A stretch of 38,031 nt of DNA. Source: Irineochytrium annulatum. Its lineage: Eukaryota; Chytridiomycota; Chytridiomycetes; Chytridiales; Chytridiaceae. The first letter of the stretch is position 1; every line of letters starts with the position of its first letter. Below, one piece after another: positions 20,601-32,095 of this stretch. Where the stretch lies: positions 1-38,031 of the forward strand of contig JADGJL010000135.1 of NCBI GenBank assembly GCA_027600665.1, written 5' to 3'. The position numbers and the translations under genes are program-made. The notes under the pieces are model-generated. The model had not been told where the DNA came from and searched no databases. It saw only the letters and a program-made list of their open reading frames with translations.

Positions 20601-22052
20601 ATGCCTTCACAATCCGCAGCTCCTGCGGATCAGCCGGAAGCGGTAAGAGCTAGCGGGGCAACTCCCGGCAGCTCTAGATTTCATGTTTTGGCGCACCAAC
20701 CGACGTTTGCGGCGGAGTTGAGCACCGTTTATAGCGACAGCGGGGAAGATGGAGGTGCGAGCAACGGTGGCCCGACATACAGCGACAGTCAAGCTGATAT
20801 GATTGCGAGGGGCCTAAACACGATGGGACCGATGCCGGCGCGAACGCTTCTGGATGATCCTTACGACCTTCCGGACGCCGCCCCTCGGGGCATCGGCAGC
20901 GTTGCGTCGTATGATATGAATAGCCGAGAGGACGCTAGACAACCTGGCCCGCTGAAACCACCTGTGCCACCGAATCCGTACGGCCCACATCCCGCTTCAT
21001 TTCTACCATCGGGAGCTAATGGAGCCGTTGTTCCGGTGGAGGCGGCGCCACTCAGCACGATTCATTCGAGACGGAGGCCGTCGCCGTCAACAAACTTCAT
21101 AACGGCTGAACCTGCGAGGGTCAGCAGTGGGTTTTTCCCGACGACCACGCCGAGAAGCGATGGTGTTAGCATCGGCGGCGGGAACGGCGGGCAATTGACA
21201 AAGGACGTTGAATCGTCCTCCTCGTCGGTGGGCTCGTCGTCGCGGTCTTCGCTCGGTCTTAGCATTGGGGCGATTAGAAGCACGACGGCATCCGGTTTGG
21301 GGGTAGTTCACAACGGCGGTATTGGGAGTGGGATGGGGAATATGGGGATTATTCCCGGCGCGATGGGAACGGGGTATGTTGGGAATATGGTGCTGAACAG
21401 CAACGTCGGAAGCACTGGGCCAGGCACGACGCCTCCAAGTCTTGGGGCGTCGCCGATTTCCGATTTCAAAACTCCAGTCTCGCCTCACTTCCCGGTGAAG
21501 TTTTATACCCCGAGCACCTCGCCGGCGCGCAAAGGCAGCGGCGCGTCGACTGCGTCTCAACCATTATTCGAGTCCCGGAGGAGGACCGCGAACTACTTTA
21601 ACAGCGCCGCCGCGGTCGACATTGCGCCATCGGCTCCGATACCGGTTGCGTGGTCGTCGTCGGCCTCGGCGTCATCCACCGACCGGTATCACTATCAGCC
21701 GTATCATCACGTCCCGCCGCCGTCCTCTGCTCCTTTGTCGTCGGCGCCACTTCCGACTCGACAACAGACGCAGAAGCCCCCGACTGTGCGGGAGCGAGAA
21801 CCGTTAACGTCGCAACCGCGCGTATTGCGCACCTCCGGTGGAGGGGGCGGCGGGAGTGACGGCGGCGCGGCGTTAATCGACGGTCTCGCGTACGACAACG
21901 GACTCGAGACCGTTAGCTGGCAGCCTGACAACGACGTTGACGATTCGGACAGCACCAGCAGCCTGGACGGGGACGACCACCCGTTTTTGCTCACCTCGGG
22001 CTGCGGGGAGAGCGACGCCGATGTGTTTACCATGTCATTTGTTGTTGGTTAA
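17683..22052 (+). CDS. ATG13: Atg13, autophagy-initiation regulator (HORMA domain)
   Basis: Seven exons fit: 17683-18099, 18152-18426, 18481-18683, 18733-18808, 18855-19734, 19785-20330 and 20370-22052, giving 1359 aa. Atg13 activates the Atg1 kinase complex and is held off by TORC1 phosphorylation. The N-terminal HORMA domain is recognisable: MHEKIVQQVFNKAAQIIVQ (~27-45), a Ser/Pro-rich insert, then FNLDLPEVEPLR, LLETWQL, the core YKKAVMFFRGLASYVRLLPA, then LKIGYRL, EYSFGNLETMNG and FNLHVTYRLECEF. Two of these motifs appear only after splicing. The remaining ~1000 residues are Ser/Gly/Pro-rich and disordered, as in other Atg13 proteins, but much longer than in yeast (738 aa). Many SP and RxxS sites suit phospho-control. 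The ATG at 17683 is the only in-frame ATG before the HORMA domain in this exon apart from internal ones. Confidence 0.93.
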
Positions 22053-22398
22053 GTGATCTCTTTCAAGGTTTTTCTGGCTGAGTGATGCTGCTTATATATA
22101 GTACATAGATTAAATATATATATACATATATAAAATGATTTTAATTCAATGAGAGTCTTCCACCGAAGCCCATTCACGCTGCATGCCACAGCCCTCATCA
22201 GCCCACAACAACATTGTTGCGAATGTGAACTAAGCAAAGGATTTGGGACAACGACGGGCGTGATAAATGACATTTTACCTTCTTACATATACATCTTAGC
22301 CACATTTGTTTTCTTTTCCACATTTTGCAATACTATCGCGGATGCACAAAGAAAGGGAAAAGGGTGATTGGAAACAGAATGTACACCTAGAGCGAGAA
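22053..22398. other. convergent intergenic region with AT microsatellite
   Basis: About 345 bp between the ATG13 and transporter stop codons. It holds both 3' UTRs and a TA-rich low-complexity tract at about 22093-22135. I see no gene. Confidence 0.55.
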
Positions 22399-24042
22399 TC
22401 ACGCCGATTTTTGCTTCTTGGCCATCCCTGTAACCTTGCCCGGCGGCACAATGTACATGACGATGAACCCCAAAACCCCCAAACAAGCCGCATATAGCGA
22501 ATACACATTTAAGCTGCCTAGAACCCAATACGCCGAGCACGCCACGAGCGGGCCAATGGACCTACCCAGTTGCCCCATCGACCTGAACTTTCCTAACACC
22601 TTCCCTTGCTGGCTGCTCTCATCCATCACGTTCACGCGCGCTGACGCCGCCCTGTGCCCATTGGATCCCGCCAAACTAGCCAAGCTCGTTAAATTTGTCA
22701 CGACTGTCCCGCTCGTGAATGCCAAGAATGCGGCGCCGACGTACAGCCACCCCTCTGTGAACGCCAGCACGCCCAGGATGCCTAACCCGATGGAGCAAGA
22801 GAAAATCCCTTGGACGACGATAGTCCGCTCGGAGACGACGCGGTGCGCGAATCGACGGACGTAAACGCCCTGCACCATCGCCGTCATGAGTCCGATGAAA
22901 CCAAGATATTTCCCTTGCTGCGCGTGCGTGAATGCGAAGCGGTCGTGCGTGAGGAAGGTGAAGGTGAACTCCATGCCGGAGAAGAAGAAGAGGTAGAGGA
23001 AATGAATGAGCGAGAGGGTCGACAGGGAGACGATGGGCTCCGTCGTCTCAATATCGACCTTCTTCACGTTGGTTTTAGTGACGATCTTGTCCGCCGTACT
23101 TCTCGTGTTTGAGGCGACAGTGTCGGCGTTTTGCTCCGTGGCGGACGTCTGCTTGAAGTTAAGCGTCTCGGGGAGGGCGACGGCCATGTAGATGGTCTCG
23201 ATGATAATGAGGACGAAGGCGAACAAGGCGGGCGAGGAGTACGAGTTTAGGCCGTAGGACGCGAGGGATGGGAAGAGCTCGATCAGGTCGACGGAGGCGA
23301 AGTAGGCGCCGAGAGGGGGGCCGATGGTGAAGCCCAGGGAGAAAGCGATACCGACGAGTGCCTGTCAGCAAATCGTAAGCGCCTGACGATGCTGGAATAG
23401 AAAGCTTACAAGGCCGCGGGACCGCGTTTCCTCCGTCGTCAGGTCAGAGATCATCGCGATCGACATCTGGACGTTACCCTCCGTCAGTCCGCCGACAACG
23501 CGCGAGAGCACGAACACCATGAAGGACTGCGAGAAGATCCACAGCAACATGGACAGCGCGTTCCCAATCTTTGAAGCGAGTCAGCAGTTGAAAAGAAGGG
23601 GTGCGACAGCGCTCACCATGCTTAACAATAAAATGTTCTTCCTCCCGTACTTGTCAGACAGCGACCCGATCAACGGGCTGCTAATGAACTGCAGGAACGA
23701 GAACAACGAGCCGACGCAACCCCCGAACAGGACAATGTCGAGCCTGGACCCCGTGCCGCCAATGGCGGTTCTGAATCGCTTGATCACCATCAGGATGGCA
23801 AAGAACATCGACGTCTGGGCGAGATCATACAGCATTAAACCCCAGGGAACTCCAGGCAAGAATACCTCATCGCTCCCGTCCGTTTTCTCATAGTGATCCA
23901 GCAGCCTCGGGAACAAGGGAAGGATGATTGTGAAAGCCAGAATGTCGATCAGGAGCGCGATGAAGATGGTCGTGAGGGACTTCCGGATGAAGGCCGAGTT
24001 CTTCCGCTCGGCCGCGCTCATTGCCGTGGTCGCGGCCGTCAT
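22399..24042 (-). CDS. MFS transporter, MFSD10 (TETRAN)-like
   Basis: Exons 23617-24042, 23410-23568 and 22399-23361 give 515 aa, the normal size for a 12-helix major facilitator. The first helix is SLTTIFIALLIDILAFTIIL. A loop with GGTGSRLDIVLFGG precedes the MFS signature A between helices 2 and 3 (GSLSDKYGRKN). Helix 4 carries RVVGGLTEGNVQ, then SRGLALVGIAFSLGFTIGPP spans a splice site. A charged cytosolic loop follows (NFKQTSATEQ to DIETTEP), and the second half repeats the RFAHRV-type motif. This combination matches animal MFSD10, described as an organic-anion or drug transporter; the substrate here is unknown. Introns are both 48 nt and phase 0. The gene converges on ATG13. Confidence 0.9.
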
Positions 24043-24250
24043 GCTGATCTGTCAGCGGATATAGCAGATGGACAGGAGGATCCGTCGCACTAATGCCAAG
24101 ACGCTGCCGTAAATGGAAACTCTCAAGCCCACATTACATTCATATTTAAAGCCCGTGTAAAGCTCCGAAGGGTATCTTTTCGTTTACGTCCTATTAGTAG
24201 ATAGCCTTAACGCTTAGCCGTAGTCCTCAATTTTCTGGGGTTATTTTTTC

Positions 24251-25159
24251 TTAGCGCAGAACGATTTCCCGCTGTTCCTCCCGCGCTCCCTCCGCCTTGT
24301 CGAGCAACGGTAGCTGGGACCAAAGTAGCACTTTCCCTCCTGCAATGCATTCATTAGGCCCCAAAGAAAACGCGTAAAAGTGTAGTGCGCAGTCTTACCA
24401 TCCATTCTCTCGGAGGCCGTGACGGCATCAATGTGGAACATGAAGAAGTGACCGTTGTTGCATGCCTCCATGCAAGATTCGCACTGTGGGGAGCACGGGT
24501 TAGCATCGAGCCTTCCGGCTTAACGAAGTGCATACAGGTTGCGTGACGTGATAGCCTGCCAAGTTGCCGCAGTTTAAGCAGGCGACGTCCCGAATCCTGC
24601 AATTGCAGTTCCGAGTCACGTAGTCATCGTTAACCATAGCCGTCGCTGGTAATCAGAGGCGTGTTAGAGAATCCATGGCTTGGTGTACACCATCGAATGA
24701 CGTACCTATCGGCGGGCAATCCGTCGAGAACAGCTCCACGTTCGTATCCGCGAGCAGGATGGCCCTCATTCCCCTCCTGCACACCACGATGTTGCAATCC
24801 CCGCACCTCAAATCGCAAACGACCTTTGTCCTAAACTGCGGCCTCACGTTGATGCTGTTCGCGTTCATCCCATTCCCACCACGCGACGACATCATCATTG
24901 GGTTGATCATGGACTCCCTGTCGCGTGGGTTTACGTGCAGGAGGGAGGGGATTCCACCGAAATGGGCGAGCTGCGCGTGGTTTGAGGACGCGAACCGATG
25001 GCGCATGTAGAGCGTGGGGGCCGTGCGGGGTCGCGTGTCGGTAGACGAGGAGTTGGGGCCCGCGGAGGACGACACGTTGACGGACGTCGGGGGAATGTCG
25101 AGCGCGTGGCTGACGGTCGTGAATGCGGACTCGCGCATCGGCATCGTTGGACCGCTCAT
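24251..25159 (-). CDS. FAM72 family protein
   Basis: Exons 24706-25159, 24536-24645, 24399-24483 and 24251-24339 give 245 aa. From residue ~112 it follows the FAM72 family closely: VCDLRCGDCNIVVCRRGMRA, then ILLADTNVELFSTD, CNCRIRDVACLNCGN, GYHVTQPCESCMEACNN and GHFFMFHIDAV, ending KVLLWSQLP. The paired cysteines suggest zinc binding. In mammals FAM72A binds and lowers the uracil glycosylase UNG2; whether the fungal protein does so is untested. The N-terminal ~110 residues (Ser/Asn/Met-rich) are an extension absent from the ~149-aa human protein. The start at 25159 is preferred: a longer frame would begin at 25285, inside the start of the divergent homoserine dehydrogenase gene. Every splice join keeps the family alignment. 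Confidence 0.9.
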
Positions 25160-25284
25160 GTCGTCGTTGTCGTCGCAGTCGCGTAGAGTCGAGTAGGGAG
25201 GTGAACGTTCGCGGGAGGTACAGGAGAGGAAGACGCGACGTGTTTTTGGCAGGCTTTGATCCCAATCACATCTCTTTCGTTGCA
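25160..25284. promoter_or_regulatory. 125-bp divergent promoter region, FAM72 / homoserine dehydrogenase
   Basis: Only 125 bp lie between the two start codons, so the genes must share or overlap promoters and 5' leaders. No clear TATA box is visible. Inferred from position. Confidence 0.45.
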
Positions 25285-26588
25285 ATGGCGCGTACCATAT
25301 CCGTCGCCGTTGTTGGGCCCGGCCTCGTTGGCACAGAGTTCCTCACCCAGCTGCGAGCATACCAATCACGATCCTCTGCTCCATACCGCCTCAGCGTGAT
25401 CGCCATCTCCAACTCCAAAAAGCTTCTGACTGGATCGCCGATTTCTCTTTCCTCCTGGCCGGATGCTCTTGCGAAGTCCACGACGCCCGCGAGCCTGGAT
25501 GTGCTGGCCGATGCCGCGGCCGGTTGCGGTGGACCGTGCGTGATTGTGGATTGCACGTCCAGCGAGCAAGTCGCGTCATTGTATCCCAAGTGGATGAAGA
25601 GGGGTCTGCATGTCATCACGCCGAACAAGAAGGCGTTCTCAGGTCCCGCGGCGCTGTATAAGGAGATCAAGGACCTGTCGACGCCGAAGGATGGTGGACG
25701 GCATGCATTGGTCTTCCACGAGTCGACAGTGGGGTTGGTGTTGTTTGCAGAGATTGCAATTAACGACTAATTAGGGCCGGCCTCCCGCTCCTCTCAACCC
25801 TGAAGGACCTCGTGGACACCGGGGATGAGATTGTGAAAATCGAGGGCATCTTCTCCGGCACACTGTCGTACATCTTCAACAACTTCTCGTCTGCATCGGC
25901 GGCGCCCGTCAAGTTCTCGAAGGCGGTCGAGGTTGCGAAGGAGAATGGCTACACGGTAACGGAATTTGCTATCAACAGTACTTAGGCTTACGGCAACAAA
26001 CAGGAACCCGATCCACGGGACGACCTTAACGGGATGGACGTTGCCCGTAAGGTAACCCATTTAAGTTGCCCAATACTTTCTCTTACCTTTCACGCGATAG
26101 GTCGTGATACTCGGCCGTCTCGCTGGCCTCGACCTCTCTCTCGACACGCTCCCGATTGAGAATATCGTCCCCGAGGTCCTCCGGTCCGTCCCGTCCTCCT
26201 CCGACTTCATGGCCCGCCTGCCCGAGTTCGACACCCACTTCCAGTCTCTGAACGAACAGGCAAAGGCGCGTGGTGAGATGTTGCGGTGCGTCGGCGTCGT
26301 GGATCCTAATGGCGGGAGCTGCGTTAAGCTGTTGGGGTGAGTTCCGCTTGCGTCGAATTGCAGATGGGTTGCTTCCTTTTTAAAATTCTGACTCTCCTGA
26401 ATAGATACCCGCTTAGCCACCCGTTCGCGTCGTTGAAGGGGAGCGACAACATCGTTGCATTTACTACAAAGAGGTTTCCAAATCCTTTGATCGTACAAGG
26501 GGCTGGCGCTGGTGCCGCCGTGACGGCTTTTGGGATGTTCTCGGACCTGCTCAAGGTGGCGTCGATTGTGACGTACCAACTGAGTTAG
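25285..26588 (+). CDS. HOM6: homoserine dehydrogenase
   Basis: Exons 25285-25733, 25775-25955, 26004-26051, 26101-26336 and 26405-26588 give 365 aa (yeast Hom6 is 359). The enzyme reduces aspartate semialdehyde to homoserine with NAD(P)H, on the way to threonine and methionine. The nucleotide-binding loop VVGPGLVGTEF is at ~9-19. VIDCTSS-type and TPNKKAFSG motifs follow, then HESTVGAGLPLLSTL across the first splice site. Further motifs are KIEGIFSGTLSYIFNNF and the substrate-binding EPDPRDDLNGMDVARK across two introns. It ends with VQGAGAGAAVTAFG. This is a monofunctional enzyme with no aspartokinase part and no ACT domain. Introns are 41, 48, 49 and 68 nt. The 41-nt intron is required to join VG to AGLP. 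Confidence 0.95.
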
Positions 26589-26897
26589 CGTATTTATCAA
26601 ATAGTTTTGGCATCCAAAATCCCATCGACATGCTAAATGGATGAAATACAATTGTGACAGCCGTAAAGCAATCTATAAAGCGGGAACGCTTTGCTCTGCG
26701 GACATAGCAAAAGTTTAATGAAGTTTGTTAGTCCACTCTTTGCAGGCAGCTGTGTGGATCGCAGAATTTCGTTGTTCTTTTCCCTTCATTTCATTTTAAG
26801 GGAATCAAGATGTCGAATCTTTACTGGATAAGATATAAGTACTTTCGCAGTTGGCTAAGATATAAACACTGCAATACAACGGGACAAAGCAAAATGT
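26589..26897. other. convergent intergenic region
   Basis: About 310 bp of AT-rich sequence between the homoserine dehydrogenase and carboxypeptidase stop codons. It should hold both 3' UTRs. I see nothing else. Confidence 0.5.
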
Positions 26898-28687
26898 TCA
26901 GCGAGCATCATTGATAAAATCAAATATCATGCTGCGAGTTGATGGCCCCGCGTCCATAGGCGCGAGATGGCCTGCAAGTAACAACTCTACCCTCCTCAGC
27001 AATCCATATGACGTCAAGTAACCGGCCACGTGGCCCTGCACCTTCCAGATCCTCCGATCCGCCTCGAGGAAACTGTCCTTCCCCTTCCACTCCATCGAGT
27101 TGATCCAATCCGTTGAGGCCAAGATGCCATCCCGGAAATCAAATTGACCCTGTGACCAGTAATTAACATTTGGACCGGTTTCATTCAACAAGCTCGCAGT
27201 ACCTGGTAAAGCATCACCTTGATCCCCTCCCTTAACAGCCGCTCCACCTCTGGCTTAGCCGAGCGCATGATATCTTCGGCCAAGTGCGTCCGCACCCCCG
27301 CATCAGTCTCGAACGCGGCGCCTTGCGGCACATTCACCGCCTCCTTCGTTGCCGGCAAGTTCAAAAGCTTGATCATATCCGACCAGTCGTTCGGGACGTC
27401 CCCCTTCCTGACGTCATACCAATTTATCCCACCCGTAAAGTTCTTAAACAGGTCAAAAATCCTCTCCCTTTCCGACGCGGCGTCCCGCCACCTCCCCTCG
27501 CCCGCGAGCGAGACGGCCGACTTCGCCGCCTCCATCATCTTCTCCGACTGCTTTTTCGACACGAGCCCCAGCGCGAGGGCCTGCGGCGCGTGTAGCAGCA
27601 CCTGAGATGACGGGTCTGTGAGGCCGTTGCCGATCGCGACGCCTCGTAAGGGGATCAGGTGGGAATCCTCGGCGTCCGCGTTCAGGCGGGCGTTGTGGTT
27701 TAGGACGGACGTGGCGAAGTGCGGGACGTATTTTCCGGCGTAGGACTCGCCCGACAGATATAGGGGTGAGGACAGCTCCTCGGGGAAGATGGCGTAAAAT
27801 TTCTTTAGGAAGACCACGAGGTCGTGGCCGACAGCGGCCTGGTTGTTGACGTACCCCTTGACGAAATGTGGTGTCGCGCGGTCGCCGGTTGCTTCGTCTT
27901 TTAAAGGTAAGCAAGGTTGGCGGATCGCCACTTGTCCCATACCTGCAATGTGAGCATCCTCCTTCGCCAAGACATTGCTGTAGCCCGTGCCGACGGGATT
28001 GTCAATGAAAACCATGGAGCAGTTTGTATTCCACGTATCGCCATTCCTATGCAGCAACATGTCGGGCCCTACGCGAAGAGGGCCCATCTCATAGAAAAGG
28101 CCTATCATAGATGAGCTCCCGGGACCGCCTTGTAGCCAGATAATCAATGGAGTGGGGCCGTTCGCAGCAGGCGTCTGGGCAGGGAAATACCAGAAGAACA
28201 TGTTGGCATCATAGTCATCCGTTTGCCTGGAATACACAATCAGTCTCTTCATACCTCCGCATCGAAAAGAGCTCTACCTAACGTTGATGAGTCCTGAGTA
28301 ACTTCCTGGAAGCGGCTCTACGTTCGGCGCCCATGGAAGCCTTCCCACCCGGAACCTCTCGCGCTCATCCGCCGTCAACCACGAGATCCCGGCACCAGCG
28401 TCATGCTCAACCTTAATCCGATGATGTTGTCCTGGTCTCGGCTTTAGGATGTCGACGAGGTGCAGTGTGGTGACGATTAGAAGAGCTACGACCGCGAGCA
28501 TGAGGAGCCGTAGGATGTGCCCTCTCCGCGTCGTGGAGGTGTTGTACTGGCGCATGTCGCGCTTCGAGACGGGAGCGCCGAACCAGCCGGCGCCGACGAC
28601 GCCCTTGAGGAGGCCAGTGCTTTCTGAGCTCATAGTGAGAGGAGACGTAATTGCCGGACGACGATCTCGATCAAGGAGAACTGTCAT
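26898..28687 (-). CDS. membrane-anchored serine carboxypeptidase (S10 family)
   Basis: Exons 28278-28687, 27943-28226, 27203-27897 and 26898-27149 give 546 aa; an in-frame ATG at 28633 could be the true start. S10 enzymes remove C-terminal residues in the vacuole or secretory pathway. A hydrophobic segment (LLMLAVVALLIVTTLHL, ~61-77) after a basic stretch predicts a type II membrane anchor. The family motifs are SYSGLINV, FFWYFPA, the oxyanion region WLQGGPGSSS, and NPVGTGYS. The catalytic Ser is in GESYAGKYVP (~Ser283). The likely catalytic Asp is in GQFDFRDG (~Asp467) and the His in AGHLAPMD (~His524), so the triad is complete. The segment 27898-27942 is a 45-nt putative intron that leaves the frame open if retained, adding 15 residues. 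Animal CPVL-like enzymes are the closest match by motif; this is not vacuolar CPY by layout. Confidence 0.88.
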
Positions 28688-28896
28688 CCGGCAGCCCAGG
28701 CCGAACCAAGCGACCTAACCGAGATCTCCATAGGGAAAAAATACCATTTGCAAGCAGGTTTATTGCTTAATGCTTCAAATGCTTCTCCATCTCCCTGAAC
28801 CACCCTGCATCCGAATATGATGCACCCAACATCGCTTCCGTGTCCGTATCCGTCACCGCCCACCAATGCGAGTCCCGCCGTTATCGATGTTCGAGT

Positions 28897-29640
28897 TCAC
28901 TGGCGGCGCGGTGGCCTATCACCACGGTAGCCGGGAACGCGCTAAGGGTAACACGGTTAAAATCATCCAAGTCTACAAACGACTTTAAAATACTCACGTC
29001 CACGATGGCGGCCGACGGGTTGCCGACCTGGACACCGGGGATGTTCTCAAAGTTCAACGCCTTAAGAAGGGCCTACATAAAACAGAAGATCAGCAATCTC
29101 GCCAATGCTTGCTCCATTCCACCAAAATCCCCTCCAACAGCAGGTAACCCCAAATGCCCAGCGGATAATCACCTCCGTGTCCTTGTCAATCTCGATCGTC
29201 TCCACCGCCAGGGCCGACACCTCAGGCACGTAGTTGTCCTTCCTCTCGCGCTCCTCCTCCTGGAGCTTGAACGAGATACCCCTCACGGGTCCCCTCTGAA
29301 TACGCTTCATCAAATGGGTGGTGAAGCCGGCGATCTTGTTCCGGAGCCGCTTCGAGGCGATGATGGCCACTTCGTCCGCGATCTTCTTGTTGGTCTGGAA
29401 GTCCAGCGTCAACCGCGGATAGTACTTCTCGATGATGACGCGGGACGCCTTCTTGACGGTCTTGGTGCGGACACGACCCTGTCGAGAAAAGATGAGTGCC
29501 CTAGCCATTAACGCATACGCCCGAAGTTAACTGGTCGCGAGACCCCACGCGATCAGCCGTCATCCCAGCAGCATCGACAGCCGCGACTCCGGCATCGTCC
29601 ATCAATCCTCGCGAGCGCGTCGGTCCATCATACGCACCAT
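28897..29640 (-). CDS. RPS17: ribosomal protein eS17 (small subunit)
   Basis: Exons 29638-29640, 29173-29478, 28998-29072 and 28897-28941 give 142 aa, matching the family length. eS17 is a component of the cytosolic 40S subunit. The sequence [20 protein letters not shown], then [37 protein letters not shown] and a basic C-terminus is diagnostic. The start codon is an exon by itself: ATG is followed at once by a GTGCGT donor, and the acceptor CGACAG lies exactly before GGTCGTGTC, giving the family's M-G-R-V-R start. Reading through the acceptor instead would give a non-family N-terminus from an ATG at 29508. The first intron is 159 nt and the second 100 nt, longer than the window's norm, as is common in ribosomal-protein genes. 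Confidence 0.93.
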
Positions 29641-29885
29641 GATGAGATAGTCTGTGAAAAAAGGCTCGCTGGTGCAAGTGACAATTCCTGGTGGGTAGCC
29701 GGCCGTGGCGCAGTATTTACCGGCAAACGAGCTCCCCACCATTTCCACATGCAAGAAGTTACCACTTTCTCAGCGCAAACAATGGTTTTATTGCATAAAT
29801 AGATTATTGATATTGATATTGATATACTTTTACTGTTCGTACTGATCGGATGAATACTCTAACTGATGCTTTCTTTCTTAAACTA
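29641..29885. other. eS17 promoter / CTP synthase 3' flank, with hexamer repeat
   Basis: 245 bp between the CTP synthase stop and the eS17 start codon, both on the minus strand. It contains a short tandem repeat of ATTGAT/ATATTG type at 29806-29826. The eS17 promoter must lie here, but I cannot name a binding site. Confidence 0.4.
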
Positions 29886-31969
29886 TTACTGCTGTAGGAC
29901 ACCCGCCGTCCAGCTCTTCACCGCAAACTCAGCGCCCTGCTGGCTGTGGTTCGCAAGATTTGGCTGCGACGCATAACGTCCCAAGAGCGAGGGCTCCTTC
30001 TCATCGAGCGCCTGTCTTCCAATGTTAAGCAAATGCTGCAAATCGTCTGAAGGATTCACCTTAAGATGTCCCTCCAGCATCCCCGACGCGGCCAAGATCA
30101 AACCTAAGAACACGGGTACGGGCTTGAGCGGCCTCGTCTTGTACTCCGGGTGAAACTGCGTCGCAACGAAATACGGGTGATCCTTGTTCTCTAAAATGAT
30201 CATGCGCTCCCCCTTCTCGTCATGCCCGATGAACGACAAACCCTTTGACTCAAGCACCTCGACCGATTTCGGGTTGACCTCATAGCGGTGCCGATGTCTC
30301 TCGTGAATTACAGGGACGTTCCCGTATAGTTTTCCTGATATTCCGTGTGTTCAGCGACGGCATCAATTTCAACTCAATGATGCCAATACTGACGTGTAAT
30401 GGACCCAACGCTCGACTCCGTAAAGATCGTAGGCCGGTCTCCCAGCCTCATCGTGCCACCCAAATGCGTCTTCGAGATCTCCGGCATGAACACCACGACG
30501 ATATTTTTGGAGTCCTTGTCCAGCTCCTCCGAATTGGCGCCATCGAGCCCGCACACGTTGCGCGCAAACTCGATGACGGCGATCTGCAGGCCCAGGCAGA
30601 CGCCGAGGTAGGGGACCTTCTTCTCACGCGCCCACTTGGCCGCGAGGATCATCCCCTCCGTTCCTCGCGTCCCGAACCCACCCGGAACGAGGATCCCGCT
30701 GATGATGTTCGTCAGCTCACCGTCTATAAACGAACGTTTTCGGCAGCAAAGGAACTTACTCGGCCGAGCATACGTCCCTCCACGCGTCATGATACTTCAG
30801 CGAGTCCTCCGTCGAGCTCGCCGGCTCCAGATCCGACGCCTCGACCCATAAGATCTTGAGCTTCCTGTTCGAGCTCAGCGCGGCGTGTTCCAGCGCCTTC
30901 ACGACCGAAATGTACGAGTCCTGCAGATTCGTGTACTTCCCCACAAGCGCGATGGTTACGACGTCATGCAGCCTGTCGTGCCTGGCCGCGAGCTCCTTCC
31001 ACTTGAACAGCAGGTTCGACGACCGAGGGTCCGGGCGCGACGCGAGATTTAGGCGCTTCTGAATGACATCTAAAATGCCCTGGTCGTTCAATAGCAACGG
31101 AACGTGGTACACTGACGAGCAGTCGTGTACAGCGAGGACGCTCGAGACGGGGACGTGGCAGAACATCGAGATCTTCCCCTGGACTGACGGGTCCAGGGGC
31201 TTGGTAGAGCGGCAGGCGATGACGTCGGGGGAGAGGCCGAGGCCGCGGAGGTCCCGGACGCTTGCCTGTGTGGGTTTGGTCTTCTGCTCGTTAACGGAGC
31301 CGACGATGGGGACGAGGGAGACGTGGATGAGGCAGAAGTTGTCGTGGCCGACGCGGAACTGGAATTGCCGCATGGCCTCGATGAACGGCGCGGATTCAAT
31401 GTCGCCGACGGTGCCTCCCATCTACACGCGAACGTCAGTCATCTTCCACCACCTTTTCAAGAGGACGCATACTTCGACGATGCAAACATCTGGCTCCAGC
31501 CCCGAATCATCCACGGGGATCTTCCCAACCCTCTCGATCCAGTCCTGAATCGCGTCCGTGATGTGAGGGACGACCTGGACCGTCTTTCCCAAATAATCGC
31601 CCTTCCTCTCCCTCTCAATCACGCTCTGGTAGATCTTGCCCGTCGTGATGTTGTTCTCGCGCGTCAGCGTTACGTCCAGAAAACGCTCGTAGTTGCCAAG
31701 GTCAAGGTCGACCTCGCCGCCATCGTCCAGGACGAACACCTCGCCTGTTTTTCACGCGAGATGGCACGTTATGACCGAGTTCACAGCATAGATCTCGTAC
31801 CGTGGTCCAGCGGGCTCAAGGTCCCCGCATCGATGTTGAGATACGGATCGATTTTAATGGAAGACACGTGCAGTCCGTTCGCGCGAAGCAGGAGACCCGT
31901 CGAGGAGGCGATGACACCCTTCCCAATGCCGGAGATGACGCCCCCGGTGACGATGATGTACTTCACCAT
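29886..31969 (-). CDS. CTP synthase (glutamine-hydrolysing)
   Basis: Exons 31801-31969, 31473-31744, 30760-31421, 30394-30698 and 29886-30334 give 618 aa. The enzyme aminates UTP to CTP using glutamine and ATP. The synthase domain starts [18 protein letters not shown] and continues [35 protein letters not shown] and GGTVGDIES. The class I glutamine amidotransferase domain has the oxyanion loop [12 protein letters not shown], the nucleophile Cys in [20 protein letters not shown], and the His-Glu pair in QFHPEY. All triad residues are present. Splicing at 30699-30759 restores the family sequence CSADGILVPGG, and at 30335-30393 SITRKLYGN. The residue after the third junction is Met where relatives have Ile or Val (MGGTVGD). 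Yeast equivalents are URA7 and URA8; I cannot choose between these names. Confidence 0.95.
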
Positions 31970-32095
31970 TGCTGTCGGACTTCCACGAAAGAAAATGATG
32001 CCGCAGCGCTATGAATCTTTTGACGATAAACGTGAAAGGTCTCATGGAGGTGACAATGCGACACTCGGTGAATCTCCTGCTATCCCCCATCATGA

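Noticed and set aside
28840..29511. 223-codon plus-strand open frame
   Set aside because: Antisense to eS17, which matches its family over its whole length.
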